Shown here: piece by piece, positions 26,401-37,049 of the stretch
How the letters are laid out: every line of letters starts with the position of its first letter
Position numbering within the stretch: position 1 is the first letter of the stretch
Assembly (NCBI GenBank): GCA_009617715.1
Contig: VTFK01000242.1
Coordinates: 186,001 to 250,000, forward strand
Direction of reading: 5' to 3'
Length of the DNA stretch: 64,000 nt
DNA from: Plectrocnemia conspersa
Lineage: Eukaryota; Arthropoda; Insecta; Trichoptera; Polycentropodidae
Made by a program: the position numbers and the translations under genes
The notes under the pieces: generated by a model
Told to the model about the DNA's origin: nothing
Seen by the model: the letters and a program-made list of their open reading frames with translations, nothing else
Database searches by the model: none

Positions 26401-29400
26401 ATTCATGATGGCAATATTAAAAGTATATTAGGCCGATGCATTAGTTAGGGCACTAATACAAAAATCTCTGATATAAAAATATTTTTATTATTATTTATTC
26501 TATGGTATTACAGTATAGTCAGCCAGTAAAAAAGCCTTTGATTTTTCGTGAATAAAATATATTTTTTTTATTTTATGAATCTTTAAATGTAATAAGGCAA
26601 CTGTGGCAACTAAAATAATTTGTATGGGTACGGTAGAGATACGACTAAAGTTCTATTGACAAAACAGAGTTGACCAAAATTATAAATTAAGTAGCAAACA
26701 GCATTTTAATAACGGAGTAGATAAGATCAAGATCATAAATTATTCTGTAAAAGCATGTAAAATGTAAGGATCAACCAATTATCAAGGTTCCTCGGCAATT
26801 TCCAGCTGCAAATATCATGTATTATATTGATTGAAGAAAAAAAATGGTAGTCTACTAAAAATCTGTTATTTCTCTTCACGGGTCACTATCTCTTTCTAAA
26901 AATAAATATAAAATACTTGGTTCACCGGTAAATCTAGCTAGTACAATAATCTTTAATAATTAAAAAAATATAATTTGTCAATAATTCGTTAATGTGTTCA
27001 AAATAATAAATAACGTATTAATTCGTTAACGTGTAAAAAAAATAATCAACAAATGACGCACTGGCGTTTAACCGTTTAAGAAAAAATGAGTTTCTTTAGT
27101 AAAGTGGAGCACCGTGGGAAATCTTTTAACGGGTTAAGGTACGCGCCATAAATCAGAAAGGATTAAAATATTCGTCGCCTTAAAAAGAGATAACCCGTAC
27201 ATTCAAGTGAATCCTCAAAACGACCTTCCTTAAGAAGCAATGGCAATACAATAAAAAAAACTCGCCACCCTTCTGTAATTGGTTGTCCCGCCAAAAAAGG
27301 AGCAGACAACAAAATCTATCATGGATATAAATACTGAAACTTGAGCATCCAGGAATCGCTCCCCCCTAGACACGTCGTCTGAGGACTAACTCTGAGATTT
27401 TCTCTGACATTTGGCATCTACACTTGAAAACCCGCTTCGGAGATTAAGAGGTCGTCAACTTAAAATACAATCAAGAGGAGGCGCCTGCCATAGTGAAGGA
27501 ATTTCTTAGCGGTTAGAAATGCATGACTGACTGTATTTATAGATATTGCATTTGATAAGCGTTCGTTACGAAGATAATCTGTCTCTCGAGTATCTGCTAA
27601 GTATATATGAACAATTTCCAAAAATATTAGAAGGCTTGGAAACTCAAATTTAAGACAATATGCGTTTAATCACAATATCTCCTTCTAAAAGCATTTGATT
27701 ATTGGACCAACTTTGTTACGTGCTTAGAGAAGTGACCCTGAATATGGAACATTCCAAACTCGGAGGCTCTTTGGTGAAAAATAGCATAACACGCGTCGAA
27801 AGTCAATGCCGATATTCGTGCGTGTGCATTATTATGATACGTGCAACAGATACATAGATATTACACATTCGTGACCGTGGCGCGAAAATTACTTTTCGTA
27901 AACTTCAAACTTCAACACTGTAAATATAACATATTACCGACACAACGTTCGACGTCATAAAAGTCATACTTAAAAAGGAATAAAAGCACGTCGCGAAAGC
28001 GAGCTGATTTATGAGACCTGGGCCGATTAAGCTTTAAAAGATTTGTTCATATGTATGTTGTATATTCCACTATAGTTGCGAGAATCTATTTTGTGAATAA
28101 ATAATTTTAATGAACTAAACTAAAACCTTGTCCATCTAATCTATAAACGGGAGGTGAACTATCACGAAGTATCAATCACGGCCATTTCTTACCGCAATTA
28201 TCTATTATGAAACGAGTGGCATTCGTGCGGTGAGTTCAATTAGCATTTTCAAGTCAGTGGCTTTTCACTGTCATTCAGTTTGCGGTTATCAATACCATAT
28301 CTTACTAAGACATAACGAATGTGTTTCACGATTTTTAAAAGGGATATATTTTTTAACATTATATGTTTTAAAGTGGGGGCTATATTGCCTTACTCCAAGA
28401 TATTGATACTTTAACTTGGCTAAATCGCCTTACTTCATAATCGTCAACGTAAACTGAATTACCAGAAACCGTGTATCTTAAATTAAATTAAATAACAGTA
28501 AGATCTTTTTGACGTCTGGTTTTTTTATATCTCTTGAAAAATAATCCACGGAAAAAATGTTTCTTGTTTTATGGTTAATTTCTATTCTAGAGATGTGAGA
28601 TTTTCATAGCATATGTATCAATGGAAGGAACAAAGTTATCTCACAATCGTTTCTTAATTGTTTTAAGCACAGTTGTGAGACTAAATTTTATTGATATAGA
28701 TATTTGATTATTTATTTTTTAATATATTTTATATCCGGACCATTCGAATGCTGTTTATTTTTTGAAAGAATTAACTTAAGATATAAATGGTTCGAATGAG
28801 ATGAAAAATATTTTTTAAAAAACATACCGGTAGCCCAGTGGACAACTGAGTGTTTTTCGTTATCCAGCGCCATGACATCTGCGTTGTTGGCAAGCAGGAA
28901 GGTGACCAGCGACATATTACCCTGGATGACCGCTAAATGGAGTGGAGTGAAGCCGTCTTGATCTCGAGCTTCCATCAAAGCCGGAGCGGCCATCACTACC
29001 CTGTCGGCCGTAGCTGCTGTTGGATTATCGAAGCAGTAGTGCAAAGCAGTCTTCAGCGTCCTGTCTCTCTTCAAAACTGAACCAGGCTGTAAAACAATAA
29101 TAATTTATTTAATCACCCTACAAGATTCTTAATCACCACAATCTGACCATTGACATTAATGCCCTAAATTGTCAACGGATAAAAATAATCCCAAATTACA
29201 ACACAAGCCCTGGAAAAATACGTAGATTGAATAGAATAAGATATTCAGAAAATCAAATATATAAACAAAAAACTTTTTTAATTCCAGTATCATAAAAAAA
29301 TCTCGTTTTCTCACTTTTTTGACACTGTAATTTTAAATGGTAAACCTTTGGTAACCGTTCCATAAATAACAATTCTGGATATAGTAAACTTTGTCGATCG

Positions 29401-30623
29401 TTGAACGTCTATCAAAGTTTTTAAACAATGTTATTAGTGACAGAAAACTGACTATTTTCAATGCCACATAAATAATTCCCGTGCCATAACTTTTTAAGCA
29501 ATCGGTTAAAATCTATAATTTGCCAAAAAAAAATTTGTATTTCTACATTTCTTAAATTTATTTTTAATGTTTTTAAATATTTATACAGTTTTTTTCATGT
29601 TCTTCAACAAATAGCATTATTGCTTATTTTTGCCTTAATGCTCAAATAGCACCGGAATGAGAATATTTAATAATTTTCACCAGTCAGAATATCTAAGACA
29701 TACATATATTAAAATATCTATATTAGCCTTTATCCATTTGTCCCCATAAAAAATACGTAAAATATTCGATAAAATATTTCTTTAAATATTTTATGGATTT
29801 TCTTTCTGAAACTGACTTTCATTAAAATTTCACAGAAAATCTTAATTAATGTCCCTTGATAGAATATACATAAATAATTTATTTTGACCAAATAATTACA
29901 AAAAAACTTAATCTTGGGGTTAATCTATATTAAAATGATACATAAAATCCCTAATTAAAATAATAAAAAGCCTTTGCCTAAACTCCCACATCACCTCCTT
30001 TGCACCACGATAAATTAAATTTATATAAAAAAATCCATTTAAATCCTAATGGATTTAAACTGTGCTTAAAAAAAACTCATGTCACGATATATCATCTATC
30101 GCTGGCGTATGTATACTTAACAAGTATGAACAACTTAAACAAGTTTTTTGTAAACAAAAATTCAAAACTTTGCTCACTTCGGTTTAAATATACGCCGGCG
30201 ATATTTTAAAACCATAGACAATAATAACGCGTATTCAAAAAATTAATTGGTCGATGCGCTACGCGCTCCGAACAAATGAAAAAATGGCCGCCACACACGG
30301 CGACGCGTGTGAAGTGATGCTTCCGACGTGTGATTCGAGGCGATACTAACCTCCTTCCGGAGTATTTCAGCAACTAGTCTCTCGTCGGCCTGCTGGCAGG
30401 CGTACATGAGGGGCGTACACCCCTGCGGCAGGCTGGGGCTAGGCTCGCGAGGCGCGGGCGTAAGAGGAACCGTCGTAGGTTTTCTCTTGGTTGCCCCGGC
30501 CCCGGCCCCGCCCCCGACCTTCTTCGGCTTTTCGTTCAAGTTTTTTACGATGCTATTGTTGTTCAACAGGGTTTGCTTTTTTAGTATCCCGCTAGACACT
30601 TTCACCTTTGGCTTTTTCTCCAT
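11406..30623 (-). CDS. Large ankyrin-repeat protein with charged low-complexity tail (inversin-like layout)
   Basis: Seven coding exons on the minus strand: 30623-30351, 29086-28828, 15468-15156, 15089-14824, 14757-12228, 12167-11767, 11674-11406. All junctions are GT-AG and the phases add up to 4311 nt, about 1436 residues. Start is the MEKKPKVKV methionine at 30623. The N-terminus is a basic, Gly/Ala-rich stretch, followed by about 8-10 ankyrin repeats (typical HWA, PLHYAA, ALHCAASRGH and PLHEAVASGR helices) up to the start of the big exon. Then come about 700 residues of Ser/Lys-rich and Glu/Asp-rich disordered sequence, and a C-terminal helical region (ERKIFQHLMDLKRIQ) with a conserved-looking Cys/His/Tyr segment. 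No membrane segment or enzyme domain is seen. Ankyrin repeats imply a protein-binding scaffold. I recognise the architecture as a conserved insect protein but not its name. Confidence 0.88.
15948..16330. mobile_element. Degenerate relative of the 22660-23177 hAT element
   Basis: From TAGGGAATCTT at about 15948 the sequence runs through a TACCGGTATTGAC motif, an ATT-rich run plus TTTTAATTAATT, and a GTTAAAAGYAACA...TTATAAAT stretch (about 16270-16310). The same landmarks come in the same order in 22660-22900. A further related end, TAGGGATTTCAATAATACC, sits at 15553. A palindrome (16082-16143) is embedded in this copy. No clear right end or target duplication was found, so boundaries are approximate. 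Confidence 0.4.
16082..16143. repeat. Near-perfect inverted repeat, about 30-bp arms
   Basis: The arm ending at 16111 (...CAATCAGCAATAATAAAAAAC) is followed by one base and then its reverse complement from 16113 (GTTTTTTATTATTGCTGATTG...). The only break is a one-base indel near the outer end. It would form a long hairpin. It is probably a small insertion or foldback inside the degenerate hAT relative. Confidence 0.75.
16343..16382. repeat. 40-bp nearly perfect palindrome centred on GGCC
   Basis: TTTAGTCCCAGACA reads outward on both sides of a central GGCC with one mismatch in about 20 bp per arm and no spacer. Noncoding. Possibly an isolated fusion of two transposon ends (many TIRs start with a purine-rich TAGTCCCAG-like motif) or a solitary hairpin. 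Confidence 0.75.
17000..17640. promoter_or_regulatory. GC-richer island inside the large ankyrin intron
   Basis: About 600 bp that stands out by base composition from AT-rich surroundings. A CAGAGGGCG core at about 17106-17114 resembles the CTCF core consensus, though flanking positions match less well. Conserved intronic regulatory DNA or an unrecognised first exon are both possible. No splice-consistent coding frame was established apart from the short ORF at 17495. Confidence 0.25.
17495..17620 (+). CDS. Possible 41-residue small ORF (MSQTHLQLM...)
   Basis: ATG at 17495 to TGA at 17618-17620 gives a hydrophilic, helix-prone peptide rich in Arg, Lys and Asp (includes RRRAKSLSDNDKKDLRQF). 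It lies in the GC-richer island, antisense to the ankyrin intron. I recognise no family. Length allows chance, so this is only a candidate microprotein or a fragment of an unrecognised exon. Confidence 0.2.
   Translation: MSQTHLQLMTHIRRRAKSLSDNDKKDLRQFIADYHEAPLKN
20077..21135 (+). pseudogene. 5'-truncated, broken non-LTR retrotransposon (LINE, jockey-like) with 3' tail
   Basis: The frame from 20086 encodes reverse-transcriptase motif B (SGAPQGSYLGPLLFVLFIND) and the catalytic YADDLKLY motif. A second frame, to the stop at 20993-20995, carries the usual LINE ORF2 C-terminal part (SFKMLGFVMRN, LVRSILELGSIIWNP). The frames are broken by a short near-repeat of GCCATCAGCTTATTT (about 20383 and 20426) and by loss of the intervening residues. 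The 3' UTR has a perfect 12-bp stem, GACCATCGTGGC (21060-21071) with GCCACGATGGTC (21092-21103), followed by an A-rich AATAAA-type tail. RT identity is very sure; jockey clade is inferred from ADDLK and the layout. Confidence 0.9.
21060..21103 (+). other. LINE 3' UTR stem-loop (12-bp stem, 20-nt loop)
   Basis: GACCATCGTGGC / GCCACGATGGTC perfect stem around a loop containing GGGTAACCTGTTA. The same structure recurs at 23999-24042, so it is a family feature. A 3' hairpin just before the tail is a plausible recognition site for the LINE reverse transcriptase. Confidence 0.75.
21165..21330. repeat. SINE-like dispersed repeat, copy 1
   Basis: Shares CGATATTCAACCG and CTAATCTGTGATGATCGAT with the copy at 25975, and AACCTAATCTGTGATGATC plus a following AATTATA..TATATAATAA stretch with the copy at 36710. 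Then comes TTTCAGGTATTAGTCACCGAC, matching TTTCAGGTGAATAGTCAGTGAC in copy 3. It abuts the LINE tail. Confidence 0.55.
21540..21720. promoter_or_regulatory. Short GC-rich island in the ankyrin intron
   Basis: About 180 bp of unusually GC-rich DNA including GCGGTCAGCC (about 21570) and its near-inverse GGGCTGACCGCC (about 21660). Overlapping open frames in two phases look like a composition effect. Function unknown. Confidence 0.2.
21975..22060 (+). repeat. tRNA-derived SINE-like fragment
   Basis: GATAACATAGTGG (21984-21996) resembles an RNA polymerase III A box and GGTTTGATTCC (22027-22037) a B box, spaced as in tRNA-derived SINEs. No full cloverleaf forms, so it is not called a tRNA gene. 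Confidence 0.45.
22660..23177. mobile_element. Non-autonomous hAT element (518 bp) with 8-bp target duplication
   Basis: Flanked by ATTCTGAC (22652-22659) and GTTCTGAC (23178-23185), 7 of 8 bases matching. The right end reads TAGGGATTGAAATACCGATAA on the minus strand; the left end, AAGCGATTGCAATAATACCGG, is a decayed version of the same repeat. Subterminal ACCGGTATTACCGG and TAATACCGGTAG motifs occur at both ends. There is no transposase frame. TAGGG-type ends with 8-bp duplications are hAT characteristics. Confidence 0.7.
23999..24062 (+). repeat. Severely 5'-truncated LINE copy (3' tail only)
   Basis: GACCATCGTGACGCATTGGG...AACCTGTTAGG...ACGATGGTC then TTAATTTAATTTAAATAAATA matches the 3' end of the LINE at 20077-21135, including the hairpin (here with mismatches in the stem) and the A-rich tail. 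No RT sequence precedes it, as expected of an incomplete reverse-transcription event. Confidence 0.8.
24949..25059 (+). CDS. Possible 36-residue single-pass membrane microprotein
   Basis: ATG at 24949 (context CAAAAATGG) to TAA at 25057-25059. The peptide starts MALALYNGV and has about 15-18 consecutive hydrophobic residues (VLLLIVVWAIILYISFF) before a short polar tail, the layout of small transmembrane peptides. It lies antisense to the ankyrin intron, after a GC-richer stretch (24780-24930) that could be a promoter. No family recognised, and a 36-codon frame can arise by chance. Confidence 0.25.
   Translation: MALALYNGVLLLIVVWAIILYISFFCHNANLHTFVE
25970..26140. repeat. SINE-like dispersed repeat, copy 2
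   Basis: ATTATTTATCACGATATTCAACCG and CTAATCTGAGATGATCGATTGGAATTATA align with 21165-21260. A later TTGTCACTGACAATGC matches TAGTCACCGACAATACC. More diverged than copy 1. Confidence 0.5.
29087..30350 (-). other. First coding intron of the ankyrin gene
   Basis: 1.26 kb AT-rich intron between coding exons 1 and 2 (phase 0). I see no mobile element or RNA gene in it. Confidence 0.6.
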
Positions 30624-30780
30624 CGTGGAAAAGCGAACTTGTACGCCTGTCTAAATCATTTTTGCATAGTTCACTTGTCACATCGTTCTAAAAACACTGA
30701 TGATTTTTAATTTTACTGGACAAACGAAGCGCGATCCTAATTGATCGTTTAGCGGCCATGTTTATTTTCTTGATTCGTAA
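30624..30780 (-). promoter_or_regulatory. Likely 5' UTR/promoter side of the ankyrin gene
   Basis: Sequence directly upstream of the ATG at 30623 on the minus strand, moderately GC-richer up to about 30760 (includes GATCGTTTAGCGGCCATG). No TATA box or clear initiator can be assigned. A distant untranslated first exon further right cannot be excluded. Confidence 0.3.
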
Positions 30781-30869
30781 CCTTTCCTCATACTTAATAT
30801 GTGGTCATAACAAAGTTATTATTAACCATTATTTTAAGAAATGTAAAATTCAAATTATACAGAATACAA

Positions 30870-32330
30870 TCTTTTTTTAATCATATTTTAAAAAATACGG
30901 TTAGATTCATGACATTTGAACACGTGACAACTAGACACACGACTATTGAACATAAACCGTGAAAAAGTTTGAAATAGTGTGAATAAAATAAATTATAAAG
31001 CATTAATTTGGATCATTTAATTATCATGAGGTCATCTAACATTTCATAAACTAAGTTTTTATTATTATTATATCATGATCAATTGATAAATATAGATAAG
31101 CTATAGTTATGCGGCCATAACGTCCTAAAATTTGGCCATAACTAATTATTGATAAAACGATAATTTGTGTAATGAGATTAATCTAAACAGAATAATAATT
31201 AAAAATATAAAATAATACATACAGATTTTAAGTAGTATCTGCAATTCTTCAATATAATTCATCGAAATTTTCACCGTGCGGTCAAATAAATTACAATAAT
31301 TTTAGGAATGTTATTTGGCAAAATAATGTCAAGAGGCATAGTTTATCTTTAGAATTAATGATTTAAGCATACAGCAGAGTGAATGAAAACAAAAATCGGA
31401 TCAGGACAATGGCAGAACTTAATAGTTCAAGACCCCACAGCGTAGTGTGGAGGAGCGATACAAATTAGTATGTAATAATTTAATATAATTAAAAAAAAAA
31501 AAAAGTGTAATTTTGAACCTAAGCTTTTATACATTGAAAAAAAAAATTTTATATCATTATATTTAAATTTAACATGGAATGATTCGTTAAATATTCTCAC
31601 ATTTTAAATTTTTATATTTCGCAAAAAAATGGGAAATTATTATATTAGGAGAGGGGGGAATGTTAAGATTAACCATAATAACCACAATTAAAATATAGGG
31701 ACGGCGATTGCCGTGATGAAATCGTGAAGCTGTGTTATGCTTGTAGAAATTTATCATACTAATAATAATATATTCAAAAAGAAAAAAAAACATATCGTAC
31801 ATAAAATATAGAACATATGTATATACTATTTTAAAGCATGTACATAAAAATAGAAAAAATATATAATGCCCAATTTTTTTCATTTTTTGCGTTTGATTTT
31901 TTATTTATTTAATAATGAAAAAAAGTAATGGTGGCGTGTAATAGGTTTGTATAAAGAGTAACACAGCATTTTTTATTAATTAAATCGTACTCAAAAAATG
32001 ATTACGGGTTACTTTTATATTGCGTTTTACCGATGCTGATTCTGTCATTGTCACAAACATTTAAATTATTTAGAAACGTAAATAAACAAGTTTATCAATT
32101 GATCATGATATAATATAAACAAACTTAGTTATGAAAGGTTAGGGGACCTCAAGGTGGTTAAATGATCTAAACGAATGCTTTATAATTTATTTGATTTATA
32201 CTATTTCAAACTTTTTTGCGGTTTGTGTTTATTTGTCGGCGTGTTTAATAGCTATGTGTTCATTTGTCACTGTGTGCAACTGTCGTGTGTTCAGTTGTCA
32301 CGAAAATTATGATTTAATTATTATATGATA
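30870..32330. mobile_element. 1.46 kb element with ~200-bp imperfect inverted arms and subterminal repeats
   Basis: The left arm (about 30870-31090) and the reverse complement of the right arm (about 32090-32330) align over long stretches, for example AAAGTTTGAAATAGT, AAATAAATTATAAAGCATT and ATATCATGATCAATTGATAAA. Near the outer ends a 15-bp unit close to TGACAACTGAACACA recurs: 30910-30924, 30925-30939 on the left; 32286-32300, 32255-32269, 32224-32238 (inverted) on the right. No transposase frame was found in the AT-rich centre. Long TIRs with subterminal repeats fit a non-autonomous DNA transposon or foldback element. Superfamily not identified; target duplication not seen. Confidence 0.7.
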
Positions 32331-34859
32331 ATTCTACATATTCTTTCTTTATTTTCAATGTATGTATAGGTGAAACTTAAAAAAACTTTATGTTCGTCTA
32401 AATAAATATAAAAAATATAAATTATTAGTAAAATGAAAGTTTTTTTTTCGCGCGGCTCAAATAAACTTAAACTAACAATATATTATCCAATCGAAAGCAT
32501 TCTTAATGTATAGTAAAATTAAGAACATTTCCATCGATTTTTAATTACAAACACAATTTTCTGTTTTGCTATCGATATTAATAACTACAGCGGGTTGATT
32601 ACGTTTATCGAACAATAAAAGAAACTCTTATTTTGGGTATTTCCGGCTGAGTCATAACATGACTAATAGGTATTTAATAAAAACTCCGATACGTAACACA
32701 ATATAAATTAAACGGCTATAAATAGATAATTGTAGGGAAACCCTTTTAAATTTTAACATTTCAATATAATTATAAAAAAATAAATATGATAATAGCTTAT
32801 GGTCAGCTATGAGCGTGCTATAAGCACATGATCATTAAAAATAACGCAATATCAAAATTTAAATTATTGAACCGATTCATGCCGATAATTTTGCTCAATA
32901 AATATTTTAATTTAGTTGTGTTACCACATGGCAAAAATCGTTCAAAAGCTCCCAAAGTAAATGTATTACTTTTCAAAAGGCGTTTTAACTTCAATCAAAA
33001 CAAATAGCTCATCTAAAATTACAATACAACGTCGAGACGTTCGTGTCTTTTAACATAATTTATATCATGGCTGTTTTGCCTTTGCGATTAACGAAACGGC
33101 TCTTTTGCGCCAATATTTCCACACGTTTGCCCTCAAATAATATTGGATATTTTCGCGTGAAATATTTTTCATTTGTATTTTATTTTTCAAGCATATGCAT
33201 ATCGGTCAACATGAATTCATTACGATAAAAACACATACAATTTGCGTAAATAATCACGGACCCCTACGTCCGATATAGTATATAATACAACGTTATTTTT
33301 GCATGAAATTACACGTGGACACACACGTAGTATTATAACATGTGCTCGGTGGCAGTTGGCCCACTTTAATCACGAAGCTGGTCAATATTTCCATTGCATG
33401 AGAATGCAAGAAAAACCCGTGAACGTAACCCAAATTTCTACGATTAAAATTTCTTATGTTTTTCCTATAAATTCAGGTCATACAAACACAAATGTGATCG
33501 GCCTGGCCCTAGCGGCAAAGTGTGTGCGTGATGTTCGCGAAATATTCGACAAACCGCAAGATTGAAGGCGTTTTGTGTCAGAACTTTGAGGAAATTCGAG
33601 GAAAGCGGGTTAAATTGGTCGTGGAGAATTAACATAATCGCTACAACGTAAAATAACGAATTCAATAATATTAAACTCGAGAATTATTAGTTAAAGTGTT
33701 GCCATTATAAAAAAATAAATAAAAGAGAGGGGTTAATATGTTATTCATTTTAATGCGTTGACGTGTGTAAAAGCAACATAGTATATATCAATACAAGAGG
33801 ATATTTCAAATCATATGATTAAAAGTTTCACGGTCAGCTCGCCTATTTGCTGGAAATGTCGTCAAACACGCACTAAGTATTCGAAAACGCTGCTTTCAAT
33901 TTGGAACTTTTATCCTCCAAGTTTTTTTATGGTCATTCTCGACCTATTTGCAGCCATAAATCACTATATATGCTACATAAGCTAAATTAATTTTATATAT
34001 CATATAATCAAATCCATATTAGTAAGTCAATTTAAGCTTAAATTGGCGACTACAGTGTTATAAAAAAGAACTAACAAATTAAGCAAAACATATTTTTACT
34101 AAAATACTCGAAAAAGTAGATTATACAGTGTTCATTTATTAATAAAAAATCTGACCATTATGACTAATCTGTCATGATGGCCTTTACATATACATAAAAT
34201 TTGTATTAAACATATCACACATAGTATATATACATATTACATACATCAACGTAAACACACATTCATACACATGAGTAAACGTACACACACATACACTTTA
34301 AAGTAAGAGCAGTTGAGTTTGATGCAATAATTTGTCGAAACTTGTCAGGTTTACGTGTTTATAATACATACAATTTATATAAAGGTGATCAATGCGTCGA
34401 CCACAGTCTACTAATCGCCGGCAAATTTATTTATAGTCGCCCTCGTTTTAATATGAAATACATCGTATCTCATACTAAAACGTTTGCCTGAATTAAATAT
34501 CGGTATATTTAAAAAAAATAATGGTAGTAAGTGAGATTGAACCGTCATTAGCAAGGTAGGAATTTATAAAATATAATATGAGCGAATTTTTCGCGACCAA
34601 TTAACTCTCGACATTTTCTTAAATAACACATTTTTAATGCGTACTTATTAAAAGAAATTTGTCGCAGTCGTTTTTTTTAATTTTTTAACATTTCAATAAG
34701 TCGATTGAATCGAATTTGAGCTTGATTGCTTATGAGTTTAAACTCAGTAGAGCATATTGAAATATATTATACATAGGTATGCTTCAGGCTATATCGAAGG
34801 ATACCTGAAAAGGATTGTATTCACGTATCGAGATCATTAGCAACAAATCTGCTCTGTTT

Positions 34860-35450
34860 TTTCAGTTGTGGTATAAAAACTTTCATAAGCAAATAGGTAG
34901 ATCGGTGGATGTCATCTACATAGATTTTTTAAAAAATTTTGATAAAGTTTGTCATGCATTAATTCTAAAAAATTGATGGACTTATGTGTTTATATTATTC
35001 AGATCGACATCAATATGTTTAATATAAGCTATACAAGTCGTCTGAATCATTGCACATCATAAATTCTTCAAGATTTTAATCTCGGCATATTTATGTTTTT
35101 ATGTTGATTTATGGGCATTATTTTAAGTATTCCTTAAAATAAATTCCATTGATGATTGTAGAAAACTTAAATTTGCTGTTGAAAATACATATGTGTGTGA
35201 TCACCCATTTAGCATAAAATATGTCACTCCATGACTAATTCCACAGTTAGAACACTACTTAATATTGAATATGAAATGAATAACTACGCGTTTCATCACT
35301 GTGTCCTATTTCAAGTGAGCTACAGATTCTATCAACATAGAAAATATATGCAATTGGGATTCATCTTGCGATACGCGCATTTACGAGAGAACTTCGTGCC
35401 TTGTATAATCATCTAGTGTGCAGAATCTTTGATAATGCTTTTTCTTTGGT
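34860..35450 (+). pseudogene. Decayed non-LTR retrotransposon RT fragment
   Basis: At 34905-34960 the frame reads VDVIYIDFLKNFDKVCHA, the reverse-transcriptase motif A region (F/Y-x-D-x-x-K-A-F-D-x-V-x-H) with its catalytic Asp. Further on, DRHQYV and, in another frame near 35345-35400, NICNW..CDTRIYERT..LV resemble later ORF2 parts, but the YADD motif is missing and stops and frameshifts are many. A relic of a LINE. Confidence 0.6.
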
Positions 35451-35869
35451 CTGATCGCAAAATAATAACTGATACTTCTAATAGAAAATATATAAAAAGG
35501 TTTCGCAGGAAAAAAATGTATAAAAAACTTGCTCTAGTTTGATTTTTAAAATATAAAATCGCACGAACTTTTTTAACCTGATATATTATATTATAAAAAA
35601 ATGTTACAAAACAAGAGAAAAAAAAGAACAAATTATAGCTTTCTAGGGCTGATAATTATAATTTAGTACACCATAGTGCTTAATCTTATAATTATAACAC
35701 ACTTTTTGTCCCGGTAACCTATTGAACTCTTAGCACCCTTTTCCACCGCGATAAATTGTTTATATACAAAATAAAATTAAGAAAAATATTACTTTTTATT
35801 ATATACATATTAACACGCAATCGCCTGAATTTTCCATTCAATTACTATGCTATATACGTACACCGCAAT

Positions 35870-36200
35870 CAGATTGACCGAATCATAAACCCTTCGTGAC
35901 TCGGCCGCGCCGTCCCGGGCCAATAAAAGTCCGAAAGCGAAGTCGGCCGCGTGCAAAAAATAGCCCATAGATGAAGAATTTCCATAGCCACCCGACTGAC
36001 CCAACAATGACCCAATATGTTGGCCACGGCAGGTCGGGTGACCCACTTGAGGGCCGGACGTAGCGTGCACAAAATGGCGAGCACCCAACACTGTTGCTGC
36101 TGGGCAAGCTTAGAGCTTTCAGCTTTCCGACTAATTGGGTAAACAAACCTTATGCGATATCTTTCCGCGCCGGCGAATTTGTTTAGCAGCGGCGGGAATG
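35870..36200. promoter_or_regulatory. GC-rich island in the intergenic region
   Basis: About 330 bp of GC-rich sequence in an AT-rich desert, open in three minus-strand frames at once (up to 119 codons), which fits composition rather than a protein. TGGGTCA/TGACCCA-like words recur on both strands (about 35997-36045). It could be a conserved regulatory block or an untranslated first exon of the ankyrin gene. Confidence 0.25.
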
Positions 36201-36709
36201 GAAAAACTGGGGCATTACTATCGAACAAATATTGAATATAGGATACAAGGATTATTAACAGGCGATAACCGAGGAAAGTTTGCCGATATTAACTTCGAGC
36301 GAGCGAACAGTTCAAGATCCAATCTAACGATTTGAGCGACTTATAAAGATTGCGCAAATTAATAGGGTGCACAAAAATCAAGTTAACTAAATTATCATTT
36401 AAACGTATGCATAAAAGACTCACATGAAATTACAAGTTATATTCCTCCGAAATCACACAGTGCTTACAAACATTCTTCAGATTAGTACTGTTTTCAAAAC
36501 TTAACATTTTTTTAATGTTACATTCCGTAATAATAACCCTTTTAACAATCTTATGAAATGTTAATTGGAATCCCGCTGAGCCCGTTTTCGAAGACATTCC
36601 AAGATATCTTTGTGAAAGGCCTGATAATTAAATTCTATGTTAGCAAATTTTGTTGAATACATATAAGATATTTTCTATGAGCTGAAGAATTTATAATGCC
36701 TAATATGTA

Positions 36710-36905
36710 TGACCTAGCTAGATTAGAAAAATCTAGGTTAACCTAATCTGTGATGATCAGAATTATAGTTATATAATAATCACTAATTCCGATCTCCCAG
36801 ACACGATAGAAATTGAAAAACACCAAGATTCGAACCCATGTATTTCAGGTGAATAGTCAGTGACTTATATGACTCGTCTATCTTGTTGGTCATTCACGCT
36901 AGACC
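36710..36905 (-). repeat. SINE-like dispersed repeat, copy 3 (best preserved, tRNA-type head on minus strand)
   Basis: GATTCGAACCC at 36827-36837 is a B box read on the minus strand (GGGTTCGAATC). Upstream on that strand a CTAGCGTGAATG-like sequence may be the A box. Its other end holds AGGTTAACCTAATCTGTGATGATC, shared with 21165 and 25970. Pol III boxes plus a shared 3' body in three copies support a tRNA-derived SINE family. Confidence 0.6.
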
Positions 36906-37049
36906 TTTCCACGCATATATTTTTTGATGGAGTGGCATCTTCATAAGCGTCGGTTAAATTTTAAAATGTCTCAGTGACAAATTTTTACAGTTTCAGACAT
37001 TATTTACTGGTGTAATGTTGATTGATATTTTGTAACGAGGTATCAAAAC

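Larger units (their letters stand above)
15469..28827 (-). other. 13.4 kb intron of the ankyrin gene, filled with mobile-element remains
   Basis: The intron separates the N-terminal two exons from the ankyrin core. It is phase 1: ACC G at the donor (28828) joins TG TGC at the acceptor (15468). It contains the LINE copy near 20.1-21.1 kb, a hAT element at 22660-23177, a LINE 3' tail at 24.0 kb, SINE-like repeats near 21.2, 22.0 and 26.0 kb, palindromes near 16.1 and 16.36 kb, and GC-richer islands near 17.0-17.6, 21.55-21.7 and 24.75-25.05 kb, listed separately. The remaining stretches (for example 18.0-20.0, 26.2-28.7 kb) are AT-rich with no feature I can name. Confidence 0.8.

Noticed and set aside
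27060..27150. Possible transposon ends (GGCGTTTAACCGTTTAAG and AACGGGTTAAGGTACGCGCC)
   Set aside because: Inverted similarity is short and imperfect, and no target duplication was seen.
33299..33565. 88-codon frame with slightly GC-richer sequence
   Set aside because: No recognisable domain, no splice partners, no repeat elsewhere in the window.
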